A DNA stretch of 64,000 nt, from positions 18,659,464 to 18,723,463 of the forward strand of contig OZ024929.1 in NCBI GenBank assembly GCA_964017235.1, in the 5' to 3' direction. This DNA is from Sabellastarte sp. h YS-2021 (lineage: Eukaryota; Annelida; Polychaeta; Sabellida; Sabellidae). Below the pieces are notes generated by a model that was not told the DNA's origin, did not search any database, and saw only the letters and a program-made list of their open reading frames with translations. Below, piece after piece: positions 34,101 through 49,100 of the stretch (the stretch's first letter is position 1; each line of letters opens with the position of its first letter). Position numbers and translations under genes: made by a program.

Positions 34101-37100
34101 CCGGCGGAGCCTGAAGCTCTCCCATACACAAACAAGCGTCCCTTGCGGGACGCTTAATAATAATATAAAGCTATAATTATTATAATTCTTTAAGGTGTTT
34201 TTATCTCTGTAGACAGATGGTTCTAAAACTAGAAATGGAAGGTAAAACTCTGCCCTTGACCTTCGCCAGATTGAGTTTATAATCATTATTATTTTTTTTG
34301 TCAATATTAGACGCAAGTCCACGATGATATACATATGGATCAAAAACTTGGTTTAGTTTCACCTTCAGGCAAGGCACTACCTATAAATGAAACACCTCAT
34401 GTCAACAAAACATAAAATCCAAGTCACACTTAACAGGAGGTACATCCCCAAATTATAGGTGTTTGGCAAAATACGCCTGTCCTTCAACTACCGTCCGGGG
34501 TTCGTATGCAACCTTGTGACACAGTGGTGAAACGTCCATTACCTTGTGCATTCTACGGAAACTTTAAAATGTTTAAAATTTCCACCTCCATGAGAATGCG
34601 CAGATGAATGTGAGCATGCACAGATGAATTTCTGAAAATGTAGTCCAGTGTATGTACGGTTGTGACTCAGTCATCCTTTGGTGTAATACGGTGACATAAA
34701 GCGAGTGGAAATAAATGGACGTTTTGCCACTGTGTCACAAGGTCACATATGAGCCTCAGACAGTAGCTGAAGGGCAGGGATATTAGGCCCTATAAATATG
34801 AATTATACCACCTGTAGTCTGTAGTATGATAGAAACACCAAATTTTGGAAGATATGAGGCAATTCTGCCACCGAGTAAAACCTCTACCCATGGAACATAC
34901 CTTCTGTAGTGTGAATAGGGCATTAATTACTAAAACTTGTGCAACAATATGTGATGTAATTCATGGATTGCATGACAAATTTATATAAGAGAAGTTTTGC
35001 ATTATGTTAGGGTTAAATAATTGAGTACTATACTTTTATGGGCGACTGACATCTCTGGGCTCCTTTACAATTAATTTGATTTACTTCCCCTCACTATATG
35101 CTGTCATTGTAAATTTGAAACACTGTTATTTAACAAATCTTACTTCTTACTTTAAAAGCAAAATAATTCACAAGACAATTCAATAGCTAGATGACAGCAT
35201 TATGATGCTGTAAAACTTATCAATTGGAGAATAGCTGTCAATGGAAAAAGCACAGTTATGTAATAGTGGATATAATAATCAATTGCAGCAATCCATATAT
35301 CTTTGTCATAAGAGAAAGATGTCTCAAATATGGCAGGTGAACACACTTTGCGGAGCCAAAGTTAAAGGTCATACCATTATACACACCAGTGTCTCTACCA
35401 AGTGTCAACCTTCTACACCTTATGGAATCAAAGAAATAAGCCAGACAAGATTTTAAAACTTATGGCCACTATGACAAGGTCAAAGGTCAAATCAAGGTCA
35501 CACCATGACGTTGAACACCTACAACCCCCAACCAATGTCCCTACCAAGTATCAACTTCCTACAGCTTACAGTTACCAAGATATATCCCAGACAAGATTTT
35601 ATAGGTCAAAGTCACTACGGCAAGGTCAAAGTACGGTCCCACCATGATGTTGCACACCTACAACCTCCAACTAATGTCCCTACCAAGTATCAATTTCCTA
35701 CACCTTACGCTTGCCGAGATATAGCCCAAAGAAGAGTTTCAAACTCAAAATCACTGCGGCAAGGTCAAAGATTAAATGAAGGTGGGACTTTCACATTGGA
35801 ACACCTACACCCACTAACCAATATCCATACCAAGCATCAACTTCCAACTCTTTCCGCTTTCTGAGATACAGCCTGGCCAAACTCTTTCCCGCCGTCCACC
35901 CACTCACCAGACCGCCCGCCCGAACGCCCACCCGCCCACCATTGGTTAAAACAATACCCCAACAGCTGTTAAGGGCAGTGGGGTAAAAATGGCAATTTAT
36001 AAGGAATTAGTAATGTGAAAGAACTCCCTATATTTGAAAAATTTAATACAGCTGTTTCACCTTCGCAAAATATCAAAACAGTTTGCCAATTTAAACTTGG
36101 GAGTACTACAATGACTGATCTTCTCAGAGGTTTTTAAACAAGTTTATTATTTTGGATGAGCATTGAGCCATTGACTATCACCATGATAAAAGGTAAAAGC
36201 CATTATGAGTGAAAAGATTTGATGTACAATCAACAGGGTCAGGCTCAGTATTACAATATGATAGAGGGTGGTTGGGGGTATGAAATAGACTTGAAAGTAG
36301 AACAGATATAAAAATAAATAATTTTTTGAGAATACGATAAACCATGCATACATAACTTAGAATACCAGATATTGTAACTATATATGTGGCAAAATTCTTC
36401 TTACTTTTCTTTACTCAATGATCTGTGAACCAAACTCTGTGTGGTAATTTTTTTTTTTTTTTTTTTTGTGAACCTTGAGTTTGATTTATAAAACTATTAA
36501 TATGATAGGAAAACGTCCTGATTAACATAATACAGAAAAAATATATCACAAATTAAGATAATAATATTATACAAGTGCATAATGTTTCATTGGGATATAT
36601 AGTTTAAACAAAAATACTAATATTTGGCAGTAAAACTAAGCAAAATTACACATATTCACAATTCCACACGAGTATTAGTACTGATCTGAATCATGATGTG
36701 CAACATTCATTGTCCATGTTTTGTGGCAATAAGTGAATTGACTTTCCCAATAAGATACTGCATAACACTGTTTTGACTTTGGAGAAATGATCGTGTTATC
36801 TTAGAAACTGAAAATGGTATATTAACGTATTTCGATAAAAAACATTTGGACATATCCAGTTTCTGGCAATATTCCCTGGTGTTTTCAATGTTGACATTTG
36901 ACCTGTTGAAGCTATATCCAACAAAAACCTACCAATGCTGCAACTGTTTCATTACATATAACTTTGCCCATTTCAGGTTTGGGTATATGCTTTAATACTC
37001 TTTACCCAAGAGAATTATAAACAAAAAATAGCCAGCCTCAGCAGGGAGGAAACCCAGGCTACAGGTAAAATCAGAAGAGCATCAAGTACGCTTTTCAATA

Positions 37101-40100
37101 TTTTAAGAAGACCCACAAGGTGAGAAAATAAAAAAACTTACAATAAATCTGGGAACAGCTCAGTAGTGAGTTTGGCTGTTTGGACATTGATACCGATTAC
37201 AGAGTGTAAAATAAATTTCAATATTGGCTGATATGGGGGGTGGGGGAGGGGTTAACATCGTTTACTAAAACGTCTGATTCTAGGATACCAAGAAAGTTTT
37301 GTTCTAGCATCACAAACTGAAGAGACCTGCCAATAGAAAATGAAGTTTATCAAAATATAACATGGCAACTTTGATCGCATTAAAATATCATTTAAAAAGT
37401 AATGCATAAAAATTTATAGAAATATGACATAATTTCACATAAACCTTAACAGTTCTTTAGATTTGGGCTTACATTTGAATATTTGAAGTGTAAGTTTGGG
37501 GTTATACATAATATCCTGATACTGATATACATCTTTGCACATCGATATCGGCACCCCTCTCCCTAGACCGAGTTTCTGTCAACAGGACAGCAATGCGCGA
37601 CTGTCACTCAACTACCTTCAACTACCGTCCAAGGTTCATATGCGACTTTGTGACACAGTGACAAAACATCCATTACCTTGCGCGTCCTACAAAAGTTATA
37701 AAATGTTTAAAATTTCCATTTCTGAATTTCACACTGGGCAAGTGCAGACGAATGCGAGCATTCGCTGATGAATTTCTTGCTACAGTAACTGAACATGTAG
37801 GACACGGTGTATATAAGGTTGTGATTCGGTTGTCTTTCGGTGTAATACAGCGATATAAGGTGAATAGAGGTCTTGAACATTTTGCTACTGTGTCACTCAT
37901 GACTTCCAATACGAACCTCACACTGTAGGTGAACAACAGGGGGCATTTCTCCCAAAGCCTATAACCGCGAATGATACTGCCTGTAGTGTGATGAAAACAC
38001 CAAATCTCGGTAGGTATGAGGAGTCCTTGGAGGCGGTTCTGCTGCTGAGTAAACCTCTAGCCGCGGGACGTACCGCCTGTAGTGTGACTTGGGCATAAGT
38101 TCAATTACTTTCAAAAATAATCTGTCTCAAAAAAATGGTATATTTTATGGACGTTTCCAGTAATGGCTTCTTACCACAACCACACAAAAGTCAGATTACC
38201 AGTTCGCAATTCCTAATACAAGCAAGTTAGTAGAAGCGTCAGTCTTAAAATTTGTTTAAATACCACAAATATTTTGAATGTTGCACAACAAAAGCTCAGA
38301 CAAGTCCCTCATTAATATCAGGCATATTTCACAAACAAAACGTCCGACAAATCTGATGAATCTTGATTCATATCTGCATTCATTAGACAAGTTAAGATGT
38401 TTGAATGATTCAAAATGGCTGCCAAAATGTTGGCAGAGTGGATAAAACTCTGTCATATATATTTCATCAACACGGAATGTCCATACTATCAGTTTTTAAC
38501 TCATTGAACCAAAGAAACATACTTATATTCTTTTTTTTTTAATATTTTATGACAACCTTATTCAAAATGAAATGGAAGCTTCCATTTTTATATAAAATTA
38601 TGGGTAATCCAAGACATGTAAATTAAACCAGGAGGTAGATGAACAGATGAGTAATCTGGATCGTGAATTCATCATCACACACAAATCCATAAATCTTGAT
38701 TTGAAGGATTCTGTTTGTGAAACATGCCCATGGTAGACAGTATTTACCGCTTGTTTTGTTCCAGAGCCAGAGTTAGCAATGGTCTGAGAGAAGGAATTAA
38801 AAAACTCATGAAACAAATACAACCCTCTTCAAATGGTCACGTTATTAAGAAGAAAATAAAATACTGTGAAACATATTTGTGGCTGAATACTCTGGCAAAC
38901 TTTAGTTGAAAAAGTGCATATGTAAGGAAACCGGCTATGGTTACATGCAAAGGGTAGGTGGCCAGATTAATGTGTTTCTGTTGGTATATAGGATTCAAGT
39001 TACCGTCTTATACACTAATATTATGTAGACAAATCTGATTGGTTATTAGTTTTCATCCCTGCTGATCATGGAGATTAACAATATTTCAACATTTTTACTT
39101 GTACCCAGTTCAATAACTTGTACCTCAGTTTCTCAAGACAGTCATACAGTGTACCAGTAACCAGCCATCTTGTCATAGCTTTTCTAAACAGTTTATACTC
39201 AGTGCTGTCCCCGCCACTAATATTTATTGTTGAATATGTATTCCAAAAGGCAGTTTAAACAAGACCACTGCCGTGGTATGATCTCCCGCCGCACTACATC
39301 AAAAAGTAGGTCAACAACATATTTGACAAAACTCCTTTAAATTGAATAGTTTTGCTGTTATAAATTATTTAAATCAAAAAAGTCAAAGTAGCTATTACTG
39401 AGTTTGGCCATCGAATGGCCACATTCCAGAGTTAGAGCCACTGAATGTACATATTCCGCAGTTATGTACATGTAAGATATGCACTAAAAAGGTTTGGACA
39501 TCTTCATTCCACCTCAAAGAAGGGGCCCAAGGTCTTACCCTTACCCTGTGCTTTTCCACAGGTTGGTTTGAAGCTCTCCCAAAAGTAGGTGAATGAGTTA
39601 TTTGAGAAAAATTGGCCATATGCAATACTTCTAGAGATAATTCGCATTTACTCATTTTGAGTAGGTGAGTAATTAGCTATGGGTGTGAAACTTCACCAAG
39701 TGAAAGCTCTCCCAAAAGTAGGTGAATGAGTTATTTGAGAAAAATTGGCTATCTGCAATACTTTAAGCGATAATTCGCATTTACTCATTTTGAGTAGGTG
39801 AGTAATTAGCTATGAGTGTGAAACTTCACCAAGTGAAAGGTCTCCCAAAAGTAGGTGAATGAGTTATTTGAGAAAAATTGGCTATCTGCAATACTTTTAG
39901 AGATAATTCGCATTTACTCATTTTGAGTAGGTGAGTAATTAGCTATGGGTGTGAAACTTCACCAAGTGAAAGCTCTCCCAAAAGTAGGTGAATGAGTTAT
40001 TTGAGAAAAATTGGCTATCTGCAATACTTTAAGCGATAATTCGCATTTACTCATTTTGAGTAGGTGAGTAATTAGCTATGAGTGTGAAACTTCACCAAGT

Positions 40101-43100
40101 GAAAGGTCTCCCAAAAGTAGGTGAATGAGTTATTTGAGAAAAATTGGCTATCTGCAATACTTTTAGAGATAATTCGCATTTACTCATTTTGAGTAGGTGA
40201 GTAATTAGCTATGGGTCTGAAACTTCATCAAGTGAAAGCTCTCCCAAAAGTAGGTGAATGAGTTATTTGAGAAAAATTGGCTATCTGCAATAGTTTTAGC
40301 GATACTTCGCATTTACTCATTTTGAGTAGGTGAGTAATTAGCTATGGGTCTGAAACTTCACCAAGTGAAAGCTCTCCCAAAAGTAGGTGAATGAGTTATT
40401 TGGGAAAAATTGGCTATCTGCAATACTTTTAGAGATAATTCGCATTTACTCATTTTGAGTAGGTGAGTAATTAGCTATGGGTCTGAAACTTCACCAAGTG
40501 AAAGCTCTCCCAAAAGTAGGTGAATGAGTTATTTGAGAAAAATTGGCTATCTGCAATACTTTTAGAGATAATTCGCATTTACTCATTTTGAGTAGGTGAG
40601 TAATTAGCTATGGGTCTGAAACTTCACCAAGTGAAAGCTCTCCCAAAAGTAGGTGAATGAGTTATTTGAGAAAAATTGGCTATCTGCAATACTTTTAGCG
40701 ATAATTCGCATTTACTCATTTTCAGTAGGTGAGTAATTAGCTATGGGTCTGAAACCTCACCAAGTGAAAGGTCTCCCAAAAGTAGGTGAATGAGTTATTT
40801 GAGAAAAATTGGCTATCTGCAATACTTTTAGAGATAATTTGCATTTACTCATTTTTAGTAGGTGAGTAATTAGCTACGAGTCTGAAACTTCACCATGTGA
40901 AAGCTCTCCCAAAAGTAGATGAATGACTTAAAAAGTAGATGAACAACTTCTTTGAGAGAAATTGTGTAGCTGTAATACTTTTGAAGATATAAGGCATTTA
41001 CTCATTATGGTTATCATTAAAAATTGACAAAGTAGCTTTTACAGTTTGCGAGATATTTGTCATTTTTCACATTTTCACCAAAAGTAGCAATAAAATAGCC
41101 ATTACTCACTTGTACATTGAGCAACAGTTGTGAAACTTAAATATGTTACAGTTCACAAAAAAGTAGATGAACAACTTATTTCAGAGAAATTGTGTAGCTG
41201 CAATACTTTTGAAGATATAAGGCGTTTACTCATTATGGTTATCATTAAAAATTGACAAAGTAGCTATTACTCACTTAGCTATGGAGATACACTTCCAAAC
41301 TAGTGACCATGTTGTAGCTGTAGAGATAGTAGCTGAACATCATATTGGAACAAAATTGTGTAGCTGCAATACTTTTGAAGATATAAGCCATTTACTCATT
41401 ATGGTTATCATCAAAGTAGCTATTACTCAGTTAGCTATGGAGTTACAGCTGTGAAAATTCACAATACAGTATATCCAAAAGATAGGTGAACAACATATTC
41501 GACAAAAATCCTCTATATTCAATAGTTTTTGAGTTATAAGTGACTTGCTCAATGGTCAAATGTTAAACTTAGTATAGCTATTACTCAGTTAGCTATGGTG
41601 CTACACCTTGGACACCTCACCATGATATAGTACATGAAGGAGTTGTTGAACAACATATTTCAGGCCAATATTGTAAGTAACAGTTACAAAGACAAAATCA
41701 ATTTACTCATTTTGCTCATTGTTAATAACAGAAAATAGCTATTACTCACTTAGCTATGAAGATAGAACCCTAAAAATGGTACCATCTTGTAGGCATGGAG
41801 AAAGTAGCTGAACAACGTATTTTTACAGAAACACTCTAAATGCAGTCGTTTTGGAGTTATGAGCACTTTACTCAAAGTAGCCACCATTGCTATTACTCAC
41901 TTAGCTATGGTCCTAGGTGTGAAATAACAGCATCAAATGAAAGGACATAAGCAATAAGGTCATCAAAAACATTGAAAAGGCCAAGGAGAAACAACCAGTG
42001 TGATGTACAGCCCTTTATAAAAGCGTGACACACACTCAATAACACACGAACACACGCACACACGCACGCACGCACACACGCACGGAATGCGTTTTATAAT
42101 CTCCCGCTCGGCCGGCGGGAGATAAAAATGGTTGAAATTTATCCATGTGATTATCCAGGCATAATAAATCATGCTATCCATTTATTTCAGATCATGTACA
42201 CGCATCAAAACATTCACTAAGTCTAGGTATGCCATACATCCAAATCTTAATTAAAGTAAATGTGTAGACTAAGAAATCTAAAATCCGCCAGGAATCTAAA
42301 ATTCGCCACCTCTAAAAGCTTAGTTAATTTTATAAAGAAAACGATTTTTTTGTCTTAAAATTGGTATTTTTCAGTTCAGAAAGCTTTAATTTACTATACA
42401 TTCAACCAGTCTCATCTCAATTCATTTATTTTATTAGTATTTCCACATGTGGTGAAATTCAGATATGTGGCGAATTTTAGATTTCTTACTCTATATTTCT
42501 ATGTGGCTTCAAAGAAAACACTGCTGGCTGTTCAATAGGACATAAAAGCCCAACTTTGACCTTTTGGTCCAAGAAAAGTAAGTAAGAAGAGTTTAAAGAT
42601 TTCAATTATTATCATAATAGATGTTTTTAAAAACCATTTACGAATGTAATGCTCACTTTATACCTTGGAATACATTCATTTTAAATTGTTGTGATGCAAG
42701 CCTACTATTGGTAGTTCAGAAAACAACCTCCTTTAATATGTGGCCGACAATGGACAGATTGTATTCTCGAAACAAGAACATACTCGGGTAAATCTTTGTA
42801 CCATTTATATCAGATTCGTCTATTGTTGAAAAATTTTAAAAGTTGGCCCACTAGATGATGTTATACTGAGATTCACAAAAATAAGTTCCAGGTCATGTAC
42901 ATGATAACTTTGTGTACAAAACAGAAAAAAAAAATACGTTAGAAATCTACAAAGTGGTACAAGAAACGGAGTCAAAATAGTAAGTGTTCCATTAGCAAAA
43001 AAACAAATTGCTAAACTGCCAAAAGCAATAAAGTATAATCAATGAGTAACTGGTTAAAATCTAAGATGACTGATAAATGGTGACATAAGCACCCTTTATT

Positions 43101-46100
43101 GAGCTTCAGGGGAAAAAAACATAAACATCAACCCCTTCCCGCCCTTCCCCTCCCCCCCTTATAAAACCCTCTTATACTACAGCAGGATGCAGGGGGGGGG
43201 GGGGGGGCAGGGATGGGAATTTGTATGCTGTAACAATGTACGCAGCTTTGGTGAATTTAACAAAATTCCTAAACTTATCTTTGTTCTGAGTAGTCCTTTA
43301 TTTTACGCTATACAGCTTATTCCATCCAAAGTAAAAATTTCATCTCTGATGCACTAGCAGAAATGAACATAAAAGTTATTTCAGAAACACAAGTTAAACT
43401 TTGGTTATCCCACACTGAACCTGGGGGATAGGGGGAAGCTTGTGTTAGGGGGCTTATGTCCCAGATTTAAATCTACAAATCTACGGAGATGGACTAGGAA
43501 GTAAAATATGATTTATTACATGACTGCTTTACATAACTGATACCTCCACTGTGTCAAACTACAAACAAAATAAATATTATCATTTCAAAATGTTCAAACT
43601 GCAAAGTTGTGTATTAACGTCTCATCTAACACTCTGATACTGGTACAATAATTTTATTTCTTAATATAATTTGGTCATAAAATACAAATCATCAATCAAG
43701 TGAAATCAAATACATCAAGACAGTGCTTAATACAAATATTGTTTTGTCAACATTAAGAGAATGGAGAAAATTAGCAAATGATTTCACACATAATTATGTA
43801 GATGATATTATGTTAGGTATTCGTAACCCCAACCAGGCATTTCCTCATAACAACATCACAATAAAAGTGGCCAAATGCAAAAAATATGAGATAAAAGCTT
43901 ATAATTTCTGCAGATTTCTGGTTTGTTCCCAATATTTTAAGTTCTCCTTCAATCATGTGAGCTGACAAGCAAGATTGAGGTTATAAAATGTTGTAACCAA
44001 AACATGGCAGTTCTGCTTAACACCATCACTATAAAAATCTACAAATGCATAAAACTGTGGGATAACAGCTTATAAGTTCTACAGATTTTGGGTATGGTTC
44101 GAATATAATTTATCTCTTCCTTCCAATATATGTGTTCACAAGCAAAGTGGCAGTTGTGAAATCTCATCACAGTATTTCAGTAAAATGCTCTCGATACTGA
44201 GATGCCAGGCCTACTAACCCATCCCTACTCTGTCATATATGGTTATGACCGAGACTTGTACACAGAACCACACAGTTGAATGGTCAGGTTCTTATCACTA
44301 TACCTCCAAGCACATATTGATCTGCCATATTTCACAGCAGAATTTTATAATACTTATTTACATAAGATTCTGTGGTGCCATCTATATATAACGTTATCAA
44401 AAAAGTTAGACAGAATGTTAAATCTAACCAATTTTGTATTTACAGAATGACTAAACATAGTAGCAAACATAATAACATACCTGGGGGCATCCAAGGCCTT
44501 ACTGGTGCTTGCCTGAGAGCTACTTTTGGCACTGTTTCGAATCTGTAACACAATCAAAGTCTAGCTTTCACTGAGGGTTTGGTACGGGGAAGAAAAACGA
44601 GTTAGGTACATGTTTAGCAAGAACCAACACGAATCCAGAGAACTGTGGGTTATTAGAGACCAACTGGAAGATCTGTAAAGAAAATATGGCAGTTGACGTA
44701 AAAAATTATAACAAATCAAATGTCTGTGAAAAAAGGTTAAGCTGTACTAGTAATTGAAATCGGTTGAAGAAATTGGTTTCAATAGACAGGATTACCCAAG
44801 TATTTATGGTTTTACACTACATGGGTTGACAGTGCTTTGGACAGAGCAGTTATATATTCTGCAGAAAAAAATGTGTGATGGAAAGATTAAATATTTTAAA
44901 TAATTAAATATTGTAAGATTTCATTCAAATATTAGTTTATTCAGACACAACCATTTGTACTTCTAAGCTGTTATATTAAACAAGCCTGACCCTTTACACT
45001 TCTAAGCTGTTGTGATAATCAAACCTGACTGTTTACACTTCTAAACTGCTACATATATGCTGTTCCATTAAATATACTCAATACCTTAACATGAAAGACA
45101 CTCATGTATGCATTTGAAAAATTATGTCAAGGCTTTTACTAAATCAAACACACCCAGTTTTTTTGTTGAATTTCTGCTTTTGGTAACTGGTTCTAAAATT
45201 TGCATTCAACCACAAACACTTTTAAAGAGACTAATCCACAAACACTTCTAAGCTATTAGATCTATGCTGTTCCATCAAATACACTGACACTCCTGAGTGT
45301 CCATGTGACTGGGTTTTTGATCAGATTAGTGCACTTACACTCCTGAGCTGTTGTATTTTCTCCTCTTCAATCTCCAGCTGTGATGAACTGTCTGTGGAGG
45401 CTTGTCGATTGAGCCCAATAAGCACACTGTCGCTATGGTAACCAGATCTGAGATTTGATGAATCAGATGTGGTCCGCTTGGGTGTCTGATGTTGCTTGGA
45501 CTGGCGTGCCACTCGACTGTTGGCAGGCACAAACAGTGGCTGGGAATTCTGGGAGGAATTGATGAGTGAAGGGGTGATGAGTTCTTTTGTCGGGCTTGTG
45601 GCATCAGTTTTAGAGGAATTAGGGTTCATGAAAGGCTTGACAGGTCTCTTTCGCTGATCAGTAGACTGGCTAGAAACCTGATTGAAAGGGTTATCAATAA
45701 GATCTTGAGCAAAAGCACATTAGCTTGTAACCATTCTACCAGTTCTTACAATGAACTTGCTGGAGTATATTGCACGATTATGTTTTATATTCTCACTTAA
45801 AGAAAATATTCTAATTTTCAACCTTCAATGAATGTCCTTTGTAACAACTACATGAAAAGGTTAAGGTAAAATGGGAATCTTATTGAACTCACTCCAAAAG
45901 AAACTAAACAAACCAAATGTAAGTTAAAAATCACTGTTACCACAGTAACTTAAATTGTTTATTCAACAACTTACCACTGTTTCCGTAGCACTAGTGAGTG
46001 TCAGCGTGACAGGTGAAGACACAGAGTGTTGTAACCGTGGTGATGGCATGGCAACCATAGTCTGTCCGTTAGTAGAGGATACAATTGTTGGTACAGAACT

Positions 46101-49100
46101 TGTGCTAGCTGTACGACGGGTCTTGTTGAAACTCAATCGTGAAGCTAGAAAGATAAAAAAAAGACGGTAACACTAAAATACGCAACACTGAATAATTTCA
46201 TAGGCTGACACGTTACCCAATTAATTCTGTGATACAGTACCTATATATATGCTGTGATGGGGCACCCATTTAATGATGTGATTGGGTGCCAATTCAATAA
46301 TATGATACTTTTAAGGGTAACCCCTACTGTCACTTTTATAAATTTTATTTTGTATAGTGTCTGTGACATTGCATTATGAGTCACCCCGACATTGTTGGCA
46401 TTTTACTTGTCATTATGTATTTTGAGCCTTTTTTGGCTTCAACCCAGAATTGTGTATTCTGGGCCAAAGTCAATGGTTTTAGTTTTATTCTGAGGGTATG
46501 CAACATTTAGGAAATTAAAAATATTTATACATGTCATGGGTGTATTGTTAACTGCCCAGCAGCTACTGCATAATTAGGCTAAGCTCCTTTGTACATATTG
46601 GCACACTGCCCATAGTTATCTCATTCTTTGCACATTTTTGAAGTAAAGGGTGACTTTTATTCCAACAATTCCCACATATGTTTTCTGTACTGATAGTAAA
46701 TTTACATTTCTTATCTTAATAATTCATATTTGTCTGCTGGTGCAGGTTGTTTTAGTAAGTTCATAATACATGTATGTGTGGCAGTTCTTCTACAATATTA
46801 CAGGCCAGGGTCAGCCCTGCCTGCTGCCACACTGTAAGAGTTCATTATGGCCTTACGGCTCTTCTTAAACTCATAATTGCAATAAAGTATGTAGTCACAG
46901 AGTTAACTGATTAAAGTTTATGCCATGTGCTTATCTTGCAAAGAAATTTTACTTCTTTAAATTGATAACAACTGTGAAAATGTATAATAAACATATATAA
47001 ACCCAAATGTGGGTTTTCACTATCTTGTAACTTCTGAATGGCTATTGCACCTTGCTTTGACCTTTCCTTCACCTCTGCAGATGTGACCTCTGAGGTCAAT
47101 TGCAAACTCAGACAATTGGCCAGTTATAACTTTACTTTGTAGTGCTAATCGTTAGTTCTTGCTAAAACATCTATTCTCTGGTTGTTACAATTGACTCTTG
47201 ACCTTTGGAGTGAACTTCTGCATTTGAACTTTGGGTCAAATTGTCTTGACTTATTCCTGTACCATTACTAATTTCCTTAGCATTTGTCTTGGATAGCAAG
47301 TATTAATTCAAAAACTTTCTCAATCTTTGGGGGTGGGGAATGATTTGGATAACTGTAGTTAGTATCATCTAAAATTATAAAAGGACAAAATAACTAATAC
47401 TTCAATCCTTACTGTCTCTGACTGGTCCCAGCTCTTTTTTCTGACTATTCATTAGCATCTGTGTTCGCTTGTAAGGACTTCGTGAAAACGCTGCATCTGC
47501 CGAGTTTGAACCCTGCTGCTGCTGTTGCTGCTGTTGTGTAGTGTTGGCATTGTAGATGGTTGACTGTCGGCTGGGAAGAGTGGCGACTCGTGGTACAAAA
47601 ACAGAGGTACCCGTAGAAGCACCTGCACTCTGGGTGCTAAACATAGATAAGAAACAGAGACTTTGTGTACCAGATATGTGATGAGTCAGAAGTATATTAT
47701 AGACATAATTGCTGACAAGAGAGAATTGTCACAAGAGATTTTACAATGAACAGTGAATAAGAATTGCAGACACAGCCTTGTCATGTTAGAATCACAAATT
47801 TATGTAAGCCAATTATGTGTTCCCCGAAATTTGCTGATTTTCCTCAACTTAATACCTCCGTATAAAATGTGTTTGCATCCAAGATGTCCCATAATCTAGT
47901 TCCTTGAGCCATCTTATTGGCTGTTCCACTTATTATGTGTAAAACGGGGACATAATGGTACAAATAATGACAGTTGTGAAAAATATCAAATATGTTTGAA
48001 AACCTTTATAAGTCAGCATTTCTCTCCTGCATATTCAACACAGACCACCATGGTCATAGGGTAGTACAACTAATCTGTAGGGTATAATGACTTTATTTTA
48101 CCCGCTATGACCAATATTGTACATTTAGCTGTAAAAATGGAGCCAAGTAACCTTGACTGAGGAAAAAATTTGTCATTACAGTTACCCGATTACCGTGCAA
48201 GAGTGCTCAGGCCTTTGGCATGTCTAATTTTTTTTCCATTTGAGACTAATAACCTCCGCCAAGGATGCAATTTTATCATTAATATTAGTCTGTCTGTTTG
48301 TTTGTTAGAAGGATTATGCAAATATTACTGGTTGGATCTTCCTCACAAGGAATCAGAAGATAGCTTTTGGTCGAACTTAGATTCCATTAAATTTTTAGAG
48401 TGAATTGGAGGTACGCGCTCTTCAAGTGCTCGTGCTCTATGGTTTGTTAATTTTACCCAGAGTGCAGTTTATTAGCAGCATCCCAGGTTTTCTAATTGGC
48501 CAGTTCTAACAATGAATGCAGAATAACATTAATAAAGGGGCGAGTAAAGGGAGTTTACCTGTTTGCCTTGAGCGCCGCTCGCTGTGGCTTGTTCATAGTA
48601 CCCCTGGGGAGTCCCCTCAGTCCCCGGATGTACCTCCTTACCCAGTCCCTCACCCCCTGCAGCCCAGAGTGCTCGGAGAGCACCAAACGTGACCAGGGGT
48701 TAATGTCATACATGTCTAATGCTGCTATTGCCATGGCACGGCCTACCTGAAAGAAGTATAAGACAAAAATATGTAAACTGTGGTACTTCTTACTACCGAA
48801 CACCGGACCACCTCTCTGGGAACGACTCGGAACATGTCTAATGTCTTATGATTTATGCCTTATGAATTGGATGGTGTGCCTTAGAATCCGTTGATACGGA
48901 GATTAAGCACGTGGACAACTGATTGATTGATTGATTGAACATGTGAATAAACAACCACTCTTTAGCTGGAATTTTATTTTTAGCTTCTTCTTAAAGCTAA
49001 TTCTGAAAAAGCTGTGTTCTAGTATAGCCCCATTGAACAGTTTTGCTACCAGCAAGATTACCTTATCAAAGCAATGAAGTTAATCCATGTTATCTTGAAA

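Larger units (their letters stand above)
31398..34158 (+). mobile_element. Tandem-core hairpin element D
   Basis: Starts actagaggatcgctcgc. The 5' subterminal aagcgtcccg (31,452-31,461) is the inverse of the 3' cgggacgctt (34,146-34,155), the distal arm of hairpin AAGCGTCCC/GGGACGCTT. The core is about nine 133-bp units (31,920-33,110), then about four 170-bp units (33,112-33,770), then a unique 3' part. Element E is a second copy of the family. Confidence 0.8.

Noticed and set aside
35402..35864. Overlapping 81- and 119-codon frames
   Set aside because: 144 is a multiple of three, so the element G array stays open in frame by repetition. No evidence for a gene.
38749..38784. 36-nt cassette exon of AGBL5 (minus strand)
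   Set aside because: It has a good acceptor and fits the phase, but the donor is weak and it lies just outside a dispersed repeat (R3). Too little support.
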